A program made the position numbers and the translations under genes. Positions 23,083 through 34,188 of a stretch of DNA of 64,000 nucleotides are shown in pieces. Under the pieces are notes generated by a model that saw only the letters and a list, made by a program, of their open reading frames with translations, was not told the origin of the DNA and made no database searches. The stretch's first letter is position 1; the number at the start of each line of letters is the position of its first letter. Source of the DNA: Calvatia gigantea (lineage: Eukaryota; Basidiomycota; Agaricomycetes; Agaricales; Lycoperdaceae); assembly GCA_025093985.1 (NCBI GenBank), contig JACAAK010000005.1, forward strand, positions 2,852,001-2,916,000, read 5' to 3'.

Positions 23083-23776
23083 TCAGAAGTCGACAGCAAC
23101 GTCCGCTTGCCAGATGCCATCACCGATGCTATACAAAGCGACGAGAGAGACCTTTTCGAACTGGGATAGTCTTTTGGTTAATTTGCCATTGAGGGTTCGT
23201 TGTCGACGACTTTTCAGCTTGCTAGAGGAGGTGTGTCAGGGCCAAGACTACTAATCACTATAGTTTGTAGACTTACTGCGACAAATGACCAAAATTGCAT
23301 CGCAATTCCTGCCCCAAGTTGACCTCGGGACATCGCAGAGCTCACAGGCATACTCTGCACAAAGTTCAGATGCTCATATCCAGTCCACTATTAAATATTA
23401 AATCACAGTCAATTCACGATCGGCAGCGGAATATAAAAATAGGACACTACCATGATCCGCAGGTGCATCTTCGTCACTCCGGTGCCCGCCAGTACTTGGT
23501 CGTTCGCACCGGCAACCATCTGTCCAATGGCATTCTGGGATCTCGCACTGAAGTCGGCGAAGTGATACTCCCTGGCCTGCCTGTCCGATATAGTCAAACC
23601 CGATCGGACCACAAACCTGGTCCGCTCGAGGTCTTGCAGACATTCTGGGGGACACGGCGGCGGCGGGAAGAACTGAATTGGGAGGGTGGCGGTGCAAGGG
23701 CGCCAGATAGAGAGGAGTAGGATGAGATCTGGGAGGGGAAGACAGGGGCGTGAATGGGGTTGTGGTAGCGAGACAT
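23083..23776 (-). CDS. family A protein, copy 2 (three frame breaks)
   Basis: Same three-exon plan as the intact copy at 34189-34877. The start MSRYHNPIHAPVFPSQ lies at 23776 and the stop TGA ends at 23083. The DNA is almost identical to that copy, yet three single extra bases break the frame: a G at about 23617 (before LWSDRV), an A (plus strand) at about 23560, and a T (plus strand) at about 23162 in exon 3. Without them the protein matches copy 6 nearly throughout, including exon 2 GYEHLNFVQSMPV and the ending QADVAVDF. Either a young pseudogene or a sequencing artefact; the all-insertion pattern favours the latter. Function is unknown. Confidence 0.75.
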
Positions 23777-25070
23777 GGTTGATCGCAGTTGGAGTATAGA
23801 GTATTAGACTTTGCGGATTGTTGTGATGATCTGCTCGCTGAAGCTGAAGACTCAAGAGGACTCGAAGGTGTTGATGATTCGAGCCGTAGTTTGCCCATGA
23901 TTTATAGACGTCCCAGAGTTCTTCGTCGACATGGTGTGTGCTCGTACTGTGTTTGTACTTCTTCACTTGTACGCGTACTGTGAGGAATGGCGGGGAGGAG
24001 CGCGACGCTGAGGGTCCAATGTGATTTACCATATTGTGATGTCAACCAAGGGCGTTAGTACTCAATCACATCACATTTGTAAAACGAGCCGGCGCTTTCC
24101 TAACTGGGGTAGAATCACCCGTTGGATCGCAAGCAACCCTTTGAATACCGGAGGCGAGCCAGTCAAATTGCCGGAGACAGACTCGGATTTAACCATCGTG
24201 TGATTGATGGGATGTGATTATCATCCCTCCCCACATGATAAGTGGCACAGTTGGCAATACATTCCGTTGTTACAATCATGATCGCGGATCATCGTAATGT
24301 TTAACAATCCATCCGGTGTCTAAACCAGCAGAGAGTGTCAGAAGTATCATCTTAAACAAATCGCAATTTTTTTTTCGTTATCATGCGGCAGAAAAAAACA
24401 TGCTTTTCGTTGGATTTGACTACTACGAAGACTACATCGTCACGCCTTGTCATTATCCCGAACCTTGGACACCCAAGACACAAGCACCATTTTATAGTGC
24501 TACGACAGAAGATCAGTACCCATGGCGTGGGCATCCACAATCATCCCCCGACACTGTGATCACATGGATAATAGGCCCTAGCCACTGTACCAGTGGAACA
24601 TTCTATTAGATAGACTCAGTGATTGGGACGTGTGGTAATGGTCCTCGACCTCGAGGCAGGTTTGCCCCTGATTTCGGAAGCGTTGCCTTGATATCACATC
24701 TTTGCTCCCCAGGCCCCACGGGTCGTGTCCCTGGCCGGCCTGGCCAGCTCGTTCAGGGACTGAACCATACAATTACTACTTCTGGAATGTGATTTGACTG
24801 AGGGCTTGAGGCGCATTCCTTGGTCAATCACCCGACGTTCTAAGTGATCCTCGTCGAGGCTGGCTACGAGAGTGAGCGAGGGTGTCCCTACTCTTTGTGA
24901 AGTCGAGTTGAAGGTAGAGAACATGCAACAGAGTGCGACGTCGTATTTAAACAAAGATGAGATGGTCGAAGAGGACCAGCAACAGACGACCTCTTGAGTC
25001 CTCCGAGCTTCAACAAGACAGCCAGATCATCTATCCAAACTTAAAACTCTAAACGCCTATCAATATCGAG
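23777..25070. promoter_or_regulatory. divergent promoter region between family A copies 2 and 3
   Basis: TATA-like boxes lie about 125 bp from each start codon: TTTATA at about 23900 (reads TATAAA on the minus strand) for copy 2 and TATTTAAA at about 24944 for copy 3. Between them GTGAT or ATCAC words occur repeatedly (24021, 24036, 24065, 24070, 24199, 24214, 24788, 24823), with a perfect TGTGATCACA at 24555. No coding region is supported inside. The clustering suggests a shared regulator, but which one is unknown. Confidence 0.5.
24555..24564. promoter_or_regulatory. perfect palindrome TGTGATCACA
   Basis: A ten-base perfect inverted repeat about 515 bp upstream of family A copy 3. Related palindromes occur upstream of copies 4 and 7. 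A candidate binding site for a dimeric transcription factor. Confidence 0.4.
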
Positions 25071-25743
25071 ATGTCCCGCTACCACAGCCCTATCCACACT
25101 CCCGTCTTCCCTTCTCAGATGTCCGGCTACTCATCATTATCCGGCGCTCTCTCCCCGCCACCTTCCCAATTTGCCAACCCCCGACGCCGCAGGGTCCCTC
25201 AGCCCGTTGCCAAGGCTGCCGGTAACCCAGTGACGCACCCTATCTCGTTTGATTATATCGGGTACTCTCAGCAGGGAGTGTCGGTCGTCGATTTCAGCGC
25301 TCGTAGCGCGAATGCGTTGGTCCAGATGGTCGCCGGAGGCAACGACCTCGTTTTGACAGGCGCCGGGGTTCAGCAAATCAACCTCCGAATCATGGTGAGT
25401 AACAAATCTGCAACCTCAGATGCCTATACTCATTGGCTCGATCAGTGGCCTGGCTATGAACACTTGAACTGGTCATTCAGCACACCAGCAAGTTCTTCCA
25501 TGACACGCATCCAGCTGGGTGCCAGTATTGCGATGCACTTCTGGCGGTTCGTTGAGGTTAGTCTCTCCCCCCTTAGTGGATTTCATATGCCTAATTTTAT
25601 CTCAGAAAGCCATGTCTTCATCAACAACATGCCCTGAATGGAAAATAGGAAACGGAGGGGTGGAATTTGATAAGATCATCCTAGTCGCCCTTTATAGTCT
25701 TGGGGGCGATATTTGGCAAGCCGATATTGCCGTCGACTTTTAA
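25071..25743 (+). CDS. family A protein, copy 3 (intact)
   Basis: Three exons: 25071-25394, 25446-25556 and 25606-25743, giving 190 residues with clean GT-AG introns. The N-terminus (MSRYHSPIHTPVFPSQMSGY) leads into a Ser/Pro-rich part and a basic RRRRVPQ-type patch. A conserved core follows (FDYIGYSQQGVSVVDFSARS, then NALVQMVAGGNDLVL and NLRIM). Exon 2 is WPGYEHLNWSFSTP plus RIQLGASIAMHFWRFVE, and exon 3 ends ALYSLGGDIWQADIAVDF. There is no signal peptide or membrane segment, so a soluble intracellular protein is likely. No known domain is recognised. It is paired head to head with copy 2. Confidence 0.85.
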
Positions 25744-27042
25744 GACCGTTTTTCGCATTTTCTCCGTCCCACCTCCCATTGCATATAATTTATTCTGCAT
25801 TCTGCTATCCCATTACTCCCCATGCTCTCGTTCATTTGTTTTCTCGCGTTTTAGTGCACTGTTTTCAGAAAGAGGGTCTATAAAATTTGTAACATGAAAT
25901 AGCGAACATAGTTAGCCTTGTGAACTCGACCCATGCTGCATAGGCCATTCAGACACGTTTGGGTGCAATGAGGACCTTTCTCGTAAAATCTCATCACGTG
26001 ACGTGATAAGATAATTATAGACCCTCTCCGCCATCACAATTCCATCCCCACCTCATGGCTTGCGTCTCTTCAGATCATCGAGATTGTCTGTCTTAATTTG
26101 CGCCCCAGTATTATTGGCAGTTTGCACGTAATCAAGGCCACTCTCCGGGTTTTCTTTTCATTATTGTCATTGTATTGTTAATGTCTGGATTGATCCTCCA
26201 ATGGTCTGGTCGGCTTGAGCAATCGGTGAAAATGGAGCGCTTGCGGTCGCCGCGGTCGTCGCGTCAGCAGAGGCATGCCATAACGAATGTATATTGGTTG
26301 CCTACATATGCTGATTTATTATCCGATCATCTAGTCGCCTTGGTTTCTCGTATTCTACAAGGAGGCAACACTACCGGTAAGTCATCTCGCCGGAGTGTAG
26401 TTCTAGCCAGTAGTTGCCTTCGAGAATGGAGGTCAATATCCCACAATGATTTCTAGAATCATACATTCTGGACAACAAAGAAGCGTGACAAGATTTAGGT
26501 CACATACACCGTCGTCCCTGAACACTTGGCTGCAATTTGGCGCTCGGTCGAAGCATTGAAGCATTTTCTGTCTGAAACACTGGTGATCCCATCCAGCTTC
26601 GGGGGGAAATTTCTGTCTCCTTGTGCTCCCTTTTCTTCCCTCAGTCATTGACAACCGTAGCCAGGACCCATCACAAAAGGTGCAAGACACCGATATCACC
26701 ACTTTCATCAGATCAAAGTCATCACACCGGCCACGTTCCCTGTGCTGGAGGCATTTAATCGGCTGCATTCCAGGTTGTCCCAAAACACCCCAGGTAGTCC
26801 AAAGCGGCCGCGTTGAACGCTATTTTTGTCCTCATTCCTCTTCTATCAGTGAGTGCTGAAGAGGGACCTTATCACAATCGGCCCTTTCAAGTGCTATGCT
26901 GTCTTCAGATGTCAAGTGATCAGTGCGCTTACCAGAGCGATTCAATGAGGCGGAGGTGTGATAGAAGAAAGAGACGACTCGTCACGGCCGTGATCAAACC
27001 TCCTCCAGACCTTCCTTTTTGGGCTGTGAAGGTCTGAATGAG
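25744..27042. other. intergenic between family A copies 3 and 4
   Basis: No supported gene. A frame at 26175-26456 (93 codons) has a GTAAGT donor-like site at 26376, but no partner exon or homology was found. The minus-strand frame 26433-26783 has no motif. GTGAT-type words begin to appear toward 27040. Confidence 0.35.
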
Positions 27043-27100
27043 TTGTGATATCACAAACGCCTCTGTGATACTGTGAAGAACGTCGAATGTTGTGATCACA
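27043..27100. promoter_or_regulatory. two palindromic sites upstream of family A copy 4
   Basis: TTGTGATATCACAA at 27043-27056 is a perfect 14-base palindrome, and TGTGATCACA at 27091-27100 is a perfect 10-base one. A further half-site GTGAT lies at 27065. They sit 146-203 bp before the start codon and just upstream of the TATA box, a plausible activator position. Confidence 0.5.
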
Positions 27101-27130
27101 GTACGGGGGGGTCAAGGTCTCCATTCATAG

Positions 27131-27140
27131 GTATATATAA
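27131..27140 (+). promoter_or_regulatory. TATA box of family A copy 4
   Basis: GTATATATAA lies about 110 bp upstream of the ATG at 27246, matching the TATA spacing seen in the other family A genes. Confidence 0.55.
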
Positions 27141-27245
27141 TCCTTACGCTCACCGCCTAGGCTCCTCACCACAGAACTTCACTGCGAGTTCACAACTACT
27201 ACACTAAACACTTCACTCAGACAACTTCATAATCAACGAAGAACA

Positions 27246-27960
27246 ATGGCGGATTACTACACCGGTAGCATTCACACGCTCATCCATCCCTCTCAAATCT
27301 CGACCTACTCCTCCCTCGCTGGCGCTCTGACGCCCATGCCCCCGCCCTCCCAGTTTACTTCTCCCAGCCGCCATCGGGTTCCTCAAAGGGCTTGCAAGAA
27401 CGTCGACGCCTCAGTATTCTCGCCTATCTCATTCGACTATTTCTCCCAGGCGAGGCAAGGCATTGCTTTGAGGGAGTTTTCTGTCAAGAGCCAGAACGCG
27501 CTCAACCAGCTCATTGCTGGAGCTAATGAACCAGTGCTGGCAACCGCTGGTATTCAGAGGATGGATCTACGGATTATGGTAAGGTTCTCCTACTCCTAAT
27601 GAGACCGCTCTTGAATTGACCCCCCTGGCTTCCAGTGGTTGGGCTATGAGCACCTCGATGCTTCTTTTACCTTCTCCGTATCACGAACAACAACCAAGGG
27701 CCAACTTGGTGCCCTCATTGCCAAACAATTCCGTAAATTCTACGAGGTAAGTTTCGAAAGCCCTCGACCCTCCATGTTCTCATGCAAACCCCTCCCAACA
27801 GAAAGCCGAAAATGCCTCATCAGCAGCACCCAACTGGCGTATTGGTTCAGATGCCATCTCCTTCGACCAGCTATACCTCGTTGCGCTGTACAGTTTCGGC
27901 GATGGGGTCTGCCAGGCGGATATTGCTGTTGATCCTGCACCTACGCATCGCGATCACTGA
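27246..27960 (+). CDS. family A protein, copy 4 (divergent member, intact)
   Basis: Three exons: 27246-27578, 27636-27746 and 27802-27960, giving 200 residues. The plan is identical to the other copies, but this is the most divergent member. It starts MADYYTGSIHTLIHPSQIST, the core reads FDYFSQARQGIALREFSVKS, exon 2 begins WLGYEHLDASFTFS, and the end is extended past the usual AVDF to AVDPAPTHRDH. Exon 2 has exactly the same length (111 nt) as in all other copies. Retention of the frame in such a diverged copy argues that the family is under selection. Function is unknown. Confidence 0.83.
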
Positions 27961-28395
27961 GGAGGATCGCTTTCACCCCTTCACACTGCGACAACCTTTG
28001 ATGAACTCGGAGCCGAGCGCTTTTTAGGCTTTTGGGGTTCTTCGCCTCTTCATACTACCCCCCCCCCCCCACTTCTACACCCTCATGCCAACATCTGACC
28101 TTTCATATCCATGCATTCCACCATTGATACCTCAGCGCTCTGGACTATAACTTATTGTCTACTGCAACATGTACAATACCATCGACTTTCTGATTTTCTA
28201 CTACTTGTACTCCTACATACCGACCATTAAAGGAACTCCATTTGCTCAATCCGTACCATGATCGACAGCAAGAAAGTGCTATCACAGGCTAGAGCGACAG
28301 TTTGGACGTAATAACGGTGAAGGAAGTACAAATGAAAGTCCGCGTAGGCGGGTCTGAATGTCCGGGATTGTCAAAAAGCTTTTTATAGCAAAAGG
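27961..28395. other. 3' flank of family A copy 4
   Basis: No coding region; contains a run of ten or more C at about 28060. Likely 3' untranslated and spacer sequence. Confidence 0.4.
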
Positions 28396-28944
28396 CTATA
28401 GATATAGCATATGTTGATCCGTCCGTCTGTTTGAGATGGTTGATCCTGAGGACAAGAAGGCTGGGGGGTCCCTGTAAGAGCGCGGGTCGGTGTCGGTGTC
28501 GGTGTAAGGCGGGAGTCCTCCACTGTTCGACTCAAATTCGACGGGGGGAGTCTGCACGAACACCATATATCCTTGACGAGGTAAGGATACCGGCCGCAGA
28601 GGATAGAGCTCAGTCGCCGGCGGCACCAGCCGAGGAGTCTGTCTTTCGCGGACTGCGATATATCTCGCTCCTCAGAGCTCCGTAATCGGACCCATTTCGT
28701 GAAGTTAGTATCGTTTGCCTCACCGTCTTGAATTGAACGTGTAACAGCGTGGCCGCAGGGGTGAATGAGTATGCTCCCGGTTGACTAAAAGCTGAATGCA
28801 CGGCATGTGGTGATCCGCATAAAGGGAAAAGGTATGCGGTATATCCGCTGCCTCATGCTGGTATCGCCCCGTCAGGTGATTTAATGTGAAGTCTTGAGTG
28901 GTATGGCGAAGTGGAGCTTCTGCTCTTTGGGTCGTTTTAGACAC
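28396..28944 (-). CDS. possible small hypothetical protein gene
   Basis: Two open pieces on the minus strand could be exons. One is 28944-28720 (MSKTTQRAEAPLRHTTQDF... ending YTFNSRR, followed by a GTGAGG donor). The other is 28626-28396 in its neighbourhood (TELYPLRPVSLPRQGYMVFV, then a Thr/Asp/Pro/Ser-rich end). The join is not frame-consistent with the nearest acceptor, so either the splice differs or a frame error exists. No family is recognised. A chance pairing of frames cannot be excluded. Confidence 0.3.
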
Positions 28945-29229
28945 TTTCGGTCTGTTGGCATCTGTGTACGAATGAGTGCGCGATTAACATTCGGAGATAA
29001 TCATTCAGCTGGAAGTTCGGTGAAATGGGTGTCAGTGGAGCATGAGCGGGTAAGAATCGTTCGTTAGAGAAACTTCAGAAGTGTTGTGCCGAAGGTAGCG
29101 GATATCTACGGAGGGTTTCATATGCTGGTCAAAGTCTAGACACCATGGAAGAGCCACGTTCAGCGCAGATCCGCACCAAGGTGTGGTACATCTTCTGTGG
29201 GATATATATTAGGAAGAATCCTCTGATCC

Positions 29230-30173
29230 CTAGCCTTGGTCCATTGCATCATCATCCTGCTGTGCATTTGACCACCATGCGATCGGACCAAGACCTTGTT
29301 CCGCTATTGAACACTGAAAGAAGGGTAAGGACACTGAATGGAAGAGATCAGAATCACGAACAATGATGTTGTAAGGTGCTCTTTTGGGTTCCCGCATGAC
29401 TTGTACTCCTTCAGCCATTTTGGGAGGTCCGGGTTCATCGTCATAGAAGTCCTCAGCCTCAACACGAACCCGCAGTGCTTCGCCTTGGTCGATATACATT
29501 CGTTCCGCCACAGGGGAATCAAGTAGCTGTTGCGATGTAGTCGCCTCCGTATCGGGGAGCCAGAAGTGTGCGCGCTCGTTCGGGTCACTTGTGTGGTAGA
29601 GTCCCAAATCAGAGGTATTGGAGCCCCCCTAACGAAAGTGTGTACGTACAATGTTGTTGGCTGTGGCAGATATACAGCTGGAATGTACATGTCGTCGAAG
29701 AAGCCCATGGTCACTGTGGGAGGAAGGGGAACATGAGTGTCAATTAGGAGTATTAATTGAACATGTGCAGACGTCGTATGCCGTCCTCATCTGACGATTT
29801 AACCTTGGCAAGGATAACCTCGGATATGAATGGCCTGAAGACCACCATGCGGAACACGACTGCCTTGCATCAGTATTCAGCCATGCCTTCGACACATAAG
29901 TTAAGGGGGGCGCACCCTTATACCAAAGACAGCCATCACCGTAGCGCACTTTGCCTTCGCCGACCTGGCTGAGGTCAAAGACGCAAATACAGAGTCCAAT
30001 GTCGTGGAGAACACGATTGGCGTATTTTTTGTTGATTTCTGTGATTATAGCCTCATCTACAGGCGTCTCAAACTGAGATGGCTGAACTGCCACTGTATCC
30101 TGAGGAAAGCCTGGTTAGCAACGCCATTACTGTGGACAGTGTCACTCACCTTGATTATAGAGAGCTGGAACAT
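29230..30173 (-). CDS. RPC25: RNA polymerase III subunit RPC25 (RPC8/POLR3H type)
   Basis: Subunit of the stalk of RNA polymerase III, needed for initiation at tRNA and 5S genes. Six or so exons are readable: MFQLSIIK, then DTVAVQPSQFETPVDEAI, EINKKYANRVLHDIGLCICV, GEGKVRYGDGCLWYK, VVFRMVVFRPFISEVILAKV, SSDEDGIR, GFFDDMYIPAVYLPQPT, DPNERAHFWLPD and, after the last intron, CSIAEQGLGPIAWW. This covers the N-terminal Rpb7-like (SHS2) part and the C-terminal S1-like domain at the usual length of about 220 residues. The frame is intact on splicing. It is transcribed away from the carrier gene, with start codons only 186 bp apart. Confidence 0.93.
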
Positions 30174-30359
30174 GACATCGGACTTAGCCAACGCGTTATC
30201 TTTGGAAATTATCATTTTTGATTTTTTTCTCACGTGACGTGGGGAAAAAATTCCGGCACTCGTCATTTCACGCTGAAATCATTTCTCCTCTGGCCGACAC
30301 CGTCACTAGCCCCGGCCACAAAATCCCCAAAAATTCCACGGAAAACTCAACGTAGAACA
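30174..30359. promoter_or_regulatory. divergent promoter of RPC25 and the mitochondrial carrier
   Basis: The 186-bp gap holds an ACGCGT hexamer at 30191 and CACGTG followed by ACGTGG at 30231-30242. CACGTG is the core of bHLH (E-box) sites. No TATA box is obvious, as is usual for housekeeping promoters. Confidence 0.5.
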
Positions 30360-31515
30360 ATGTCGGATGGAACCACTGCGACGTCGAATACGGGTCTTCT
30401 CCCAGCAAAGTCCTGGCGGCACTTTGTGGCTGGAGGGTGCGTCCTGAAGTATTTGGAACACTTTGGATGCTGACAGACCTTGTAGTCTTGGGGGAATGTG
30501 CGGCGCGATCGTGACAAGCCCTTTTGACGTCGTCAAGACGCGTCTGCAGTCCAGTCTTTTTCGGGAAGGACACGCCGCCTGTCGGCGTAATGAGCAATGG
30601 TTCTGGAAGTGCCATACTCCACGCTCCCAGGCACGGTGGACTCCTCTGGAACTTTGTTGAGACAGGGCATATCCTACGGTTCGTAAGCTTCCAATCACTC
30701 GCATTTCGCCACCTCATACTTGCTCCGACAGTGATATCTACCGAGACGAATCCCCACGCGCACTTTTCAAAGGACTCGGACCAACCCTTGTTGGTGTCAT
30801 TCCAGCGCGTTCCATAAACTTCTACACGTACGGAAACGGCAAAGTTATTATTGCCAACGCTTTCAACGACGGCCATGAGAATTCCCTTGTTCACCTCTCA
30901 GCCGCTGCCTTCGCTGGCATCGTCACCGGCACGGCAACAAATCCTATCTGGGTCGTGAAGACCCGCATGCAGCTATCAGCATCACGCCTAGTCGAGGGGA
31001 GTGTACCTATACACAAGAGTGGTATCGGCAGTAGCTGGCTATGCATCCAGAAGATCTTGAGGGAGGACGGAATTAGAGGATTTTACAAGGGCCTCAGTGC
31101 GAGTTACCTCGGGGTGTCGGAAGGAACAATACAATGGGTGTTATATGAAAGATTGAAGAAGTTGACGGCAAATGTGGAAGAGAAGGGTGGTGCAAGAGAG
31201 TGGTTAGGTCTGCTGGGGAGTGCAGGGACGGCGAAATTTGTCGCGAGTCTAGTCTCGTATCCTCATGAAGTCAGTGAGGTTGCTAAAATCCCCAGGGACC
31301 ATTCTGACTGTTTTTTTCAGGTGCTACGAACACGGCTACGACAGCCAAGTGTGAACGGTGTCATCAAGTATACAGGTCTATGGCAAACACTGAAGTTGGT
31401 CATCGCGGAGGAGGGAGTGAGATCGCTATATGGTGGCCTCAGTGCTCACTTGATGCGCGTCGTGCCCAACGCTGCAGTGATGTTCTTCATCTACGAAGGC
31501 ATTCTTCGTTGGTGA
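30360..31515 (+). CDS. RIM2: mitochondrial pyrimidine-nucleotide carrier, RIM2 / SLC25A33-36 type
   Basis: Inner-membrane exchanger of pyrimidine nucleotides, needed for mitochondrial DNA and RNA synthesis. Three carrier repeats are visible with their signatures PFDVVKTRL, PIWVVKTRM (the W form is typical of this subfamily) and PHEVLRTRL, together with GLGGMCGAIVTSP, FKGLGPTLVGVIPARSINFY, FYKGLSASYLGVSEGTIQWV and LYGGLSAHLMRVVPNAAVMF. The start at 30360 gives MSDGTTATSN. Introns lie at about 30438-30485, 30671-30732 and 31270-31320. One +1 break sits at about 30580, between REGHAA and VGVMSNG. Everything else is in frame. It shares its promoter region with RPC25. Confidence 0.93.
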
Positions 31516-32217
31516 TCAATAGACCTTTGCTTCGTTGCTCTTTTTCATACCCATTTCCTCTCCCCCTTCGACACCAGCCCAATCAGGTTTTACCCATCCA
31601 AACACCCTCACCAATAGAGATTACACTCCCGTTACATGATATGCACCACATCTCGACCGCCGCTCATGCAATACCCCGACTTCAAAAAGCACACCTTGCA
31701 ATTTCGTCTCAATCATACACCTTTTACCTTACCTCCGTTACCTTCGTTCCAGCGTACATCCCCCGGGTCATAATGACCCTGTAGTACCCCCACCCCCCAC
31801 TGTATTATATTAACCGCCGCCATCGTCGAACGTCTAACTATTAGATATATAATTCGGTCGCTGTCTTTTTCCCCTCGTTGGTTATGAGTGATTCCCTAGT
31901 AGAGGTGTTCCTATTAATATATTGGGTATAGGGAAGCGAAAGAATTCCGGCGTATTTCCGCATGGGCGGGCATCCGAAATGTACTCCGACGGGATTTAAA
32001 CGAGTCCGCCCAGGAAATCAGGTGCTCGTGGGAGGTCTATTAAGACACCAATTGTGATTCATCCTACATCAAGGAGGGAAGCACGCATAAAGCATATCCT
32101 ACCTACATCGTATATAATGCTGATACTGTACAACTGCTTATGGAAGAATAAAGTCAACAGAAATGAACCAAGTGAAAAAGTGAGCATGGGTGTGCGTGTG
32201 ACTCTGAAGCCCGATCT
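31516..32217. other. intergenic between the carrier gene and family A copy 5
   Basis: Convergent 3' flanks; no supported gene. The 31380-31784 frame overlaps the carrier in another phase and continues by chance. Confidence 0.45.
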
Positions 32218-32894
32218 TCACAAGTCTACAGCGAGATCTGCCTGCCAGATATCATCCCCGATATGAATAAGCGCCACAAGCACAATCTTATCAAATCGGA
32301 TTCCCCTGGAACTTAATTCCCATTGAGGAACCTTCGAAGACGTCTTGCTAGCCTCCTGTGTGCCCAGGTTAGATATGATGCGAACAGGAAAGGAAAAATA
32401 TCACGAGCATCAACGAATGACCAAAACTGCATCGCGAGGTTGGCGCCTAGTTGACCCCGGGACATGGTGGGGTTCGCGGGTACGCTATACTTAGCATTCA
32501 TATGCTCGTAACCCGTCCACTTAAAAAGCCAGAATGAATTGCAATTTACCGAGATAGGTATTATGATACATACCAATACATGTAATTTCATTGATTTGAC
32601 ATTGGTGTTCGCCAACACGAGGTCATTGGTACCGGCCACCATTTGTGCCAGGGCATTCTGTGACCTTGCGCTAAAATCGGCTAAGGACACTCCTTGGCCG
32701 ACTTGACCGATATAGTCAAAAGCGATTGGTGCACATGTCGGGCCGCTTATCGTCTTGCAAATAGCCTGAGGAACACGTTTTCGACGTTGAGAAGTAAACC
32801 GGGAAAGTTGGGCGAGTGCCTCTGAGAGCGTGGAGTACGAGGAGAGTTGAGAAGGGAAGACGGGAGGATGAATCGGGTTGTGGTAGCGTGACAT
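32218..32894 (-). CDS. family A protein, copy 5 (altered intron 2 donor)
   Basis: Exon 1 runs 32894-32574 and exon 2 starts at 32519. Exon 1 starts MSRYHNPIHPPVFPSQLSSY and holds FDYIGQVGQGVSLADFSARS; exon 2 is WTGYEHMNAKYSVPA with RGQLGANLAMQFWSFVD. At the position where every other copy has a GT donor after exon 2, this one reads GAT followed by GCTCGTG. The donor is therefore GC, shifted, or lost. If it is lost, translation runs on to a stop about 27 codons later (ending RRFLNGN). Exon 3 is nonetheless preserved and well conserved (EASKTSSKVPQWELSSRG to QADLAVDL), which favours some splicing. Function is unknown. Confidence 0.75.
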
Positions 32895-34188
32895 AGTTTA
32901 CGATGGATTTGTGTATGTGGACCGCAATTTGAGTTTATGATGTTCTGTGTGTGAGATGTGATGAGGTTGCTCTCGATTGTTGTCCTCGATGACTGTCTTC
33001 GCGAGGAACCTCAGAGCAGTTATCGTCTTTCTTTGAGTCGCTGAGTCCATCGTGATATATAGCAGCTCCGAGCGTCCAGACAGTATTATGTTATTCTTCA
33101 CATTCATGTATTCTGTGAGTTGTGGACAGTGGTAGATATTCATTCGGTAGGTCGGAGGACGGGGTTGATAGCGGGATGTGATTGAGAACGAGTGTGATCC
33201 TGAATGTGATGGGTGTGATGCGGGATGTGATGTCGTTTAAAGGGTATGAAGCGATTCCCTTCCCCTTGTTCTGTCACATCACATCCTGATTCGGATTGGG
33301 ACGGGGGCTGATTGGATGGAGATGAACGGTCAGGATGCTTGTTCAAGTAGATGACGCCACGAGTTGTGATTTGTGATAACTATGTGATAGCTATTGATAG
33401 TCCCATCACCGAAGATGGAGATTAGGACCTCCCTGGAAGCACGCGAAGTGCTTCCCTCAGCGCTTTCCCTTTCACCATCCTGTGAGCATTTGTATGAGAA
33501 AACCTAAGAGCATGAAGTGCCCTGGGGTAAGAGTAATCAATCTGGCATGCCGATGCACGGGTTGAGAGGATTTTAATTGAAGTTTCCTAGGTGCTTGGAT
33601 AGAGTTACACTTTTCCTCCGGTTGGTTAGTACCCGCCAGTGCGACAAGACACCTCTGTCATGTGGCGTTGTCCTTGGAACAAAATGGCTATAAATAGCAC
33701 TAGATGTACTGGAAAAAAATTGAGGATCGTCAAAGGCAAGAATCGGACCCACAAGTGACGCTATGGAAGGCAGCCATATCATTGACTTGAGAAAAGAGAA
33801 TTCTACCCCCGACCTCGTGGGAAGTCGTCCCTGAAGTAGTTGGCTTCTGTGATATCATATTTGTGCCGGGTCGTGACGAGGGGACAAAGATATCTAGTGA
33901 TGAGATAGATAATATTAGATACGCCACGCCTGGCTTGGGGGTCGGTTCCGCCGGGATCAGGAAAATGGTTCCGGGGACCAGGTTGTGGTCCGAATTGCGG
34001 TCAGTATTTCGCTGAGTTTTTGTGGGCGCAGGAATAAAATTACCACATTGGGATATGTTTTGACTGCCTTAGAACACACATTATGTATACCGCGGGAAAT
34101 GTATGCAGAGGCCATGTAGTGAATGATGTTGTACATTGTGAAGACTGAAAGATAATAAGTTATTAATGCAACGAAATTTTGGGAGGAT
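32895..34188. promoter_or_regulatory. upstream region of family A copy 5, rich in GTGAT words
   Basis: A TATATAT stretch at about 33056 lies some 160 bp from the copy 5 start. Between 33170 and 33420 the words GTGAT and ATCAC recur at least ten times, several about 10-20 bp apart (for example TGTGATTGAG, TGTGATCCTG, TGTGATGGGTGTGATGCG, GATGTGATGTCG, TTGTGATTTGTGATAAC). Beyond 33420 no features were found; a TGTGATATCAT variant is at about 33847. No coding region is supported. Confidence 0.5.

Larger units (their letters stand above)
23083..25743. repeat. segmental duplication unit 1 (head-to-head family A pair)
   Basis: A minus-strand family A gene, about 1.3 kb of shared promoter and a plus-strand family A gene form one unit. 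The same arrangement with the same subtypes recurs at 34189-36752, including alignable promoter words such as TTGGTCAATCACCCGAC at 24818 and 35853. Divergence is higher in the intergenic part than in the exons. Confidence 0.8.

Noticed and set aside
23398..24032. Long minus-strand frames of 166 and 207 codons
   Set aside because: They run through family A exon 1 in the wrong phase and through its promoter; produced by the frame breaks, not separate genes.
28060..28075. Poly-C run as a functional element
   Set aside because: A simple homopolymer in a 3' flank; no further structure.
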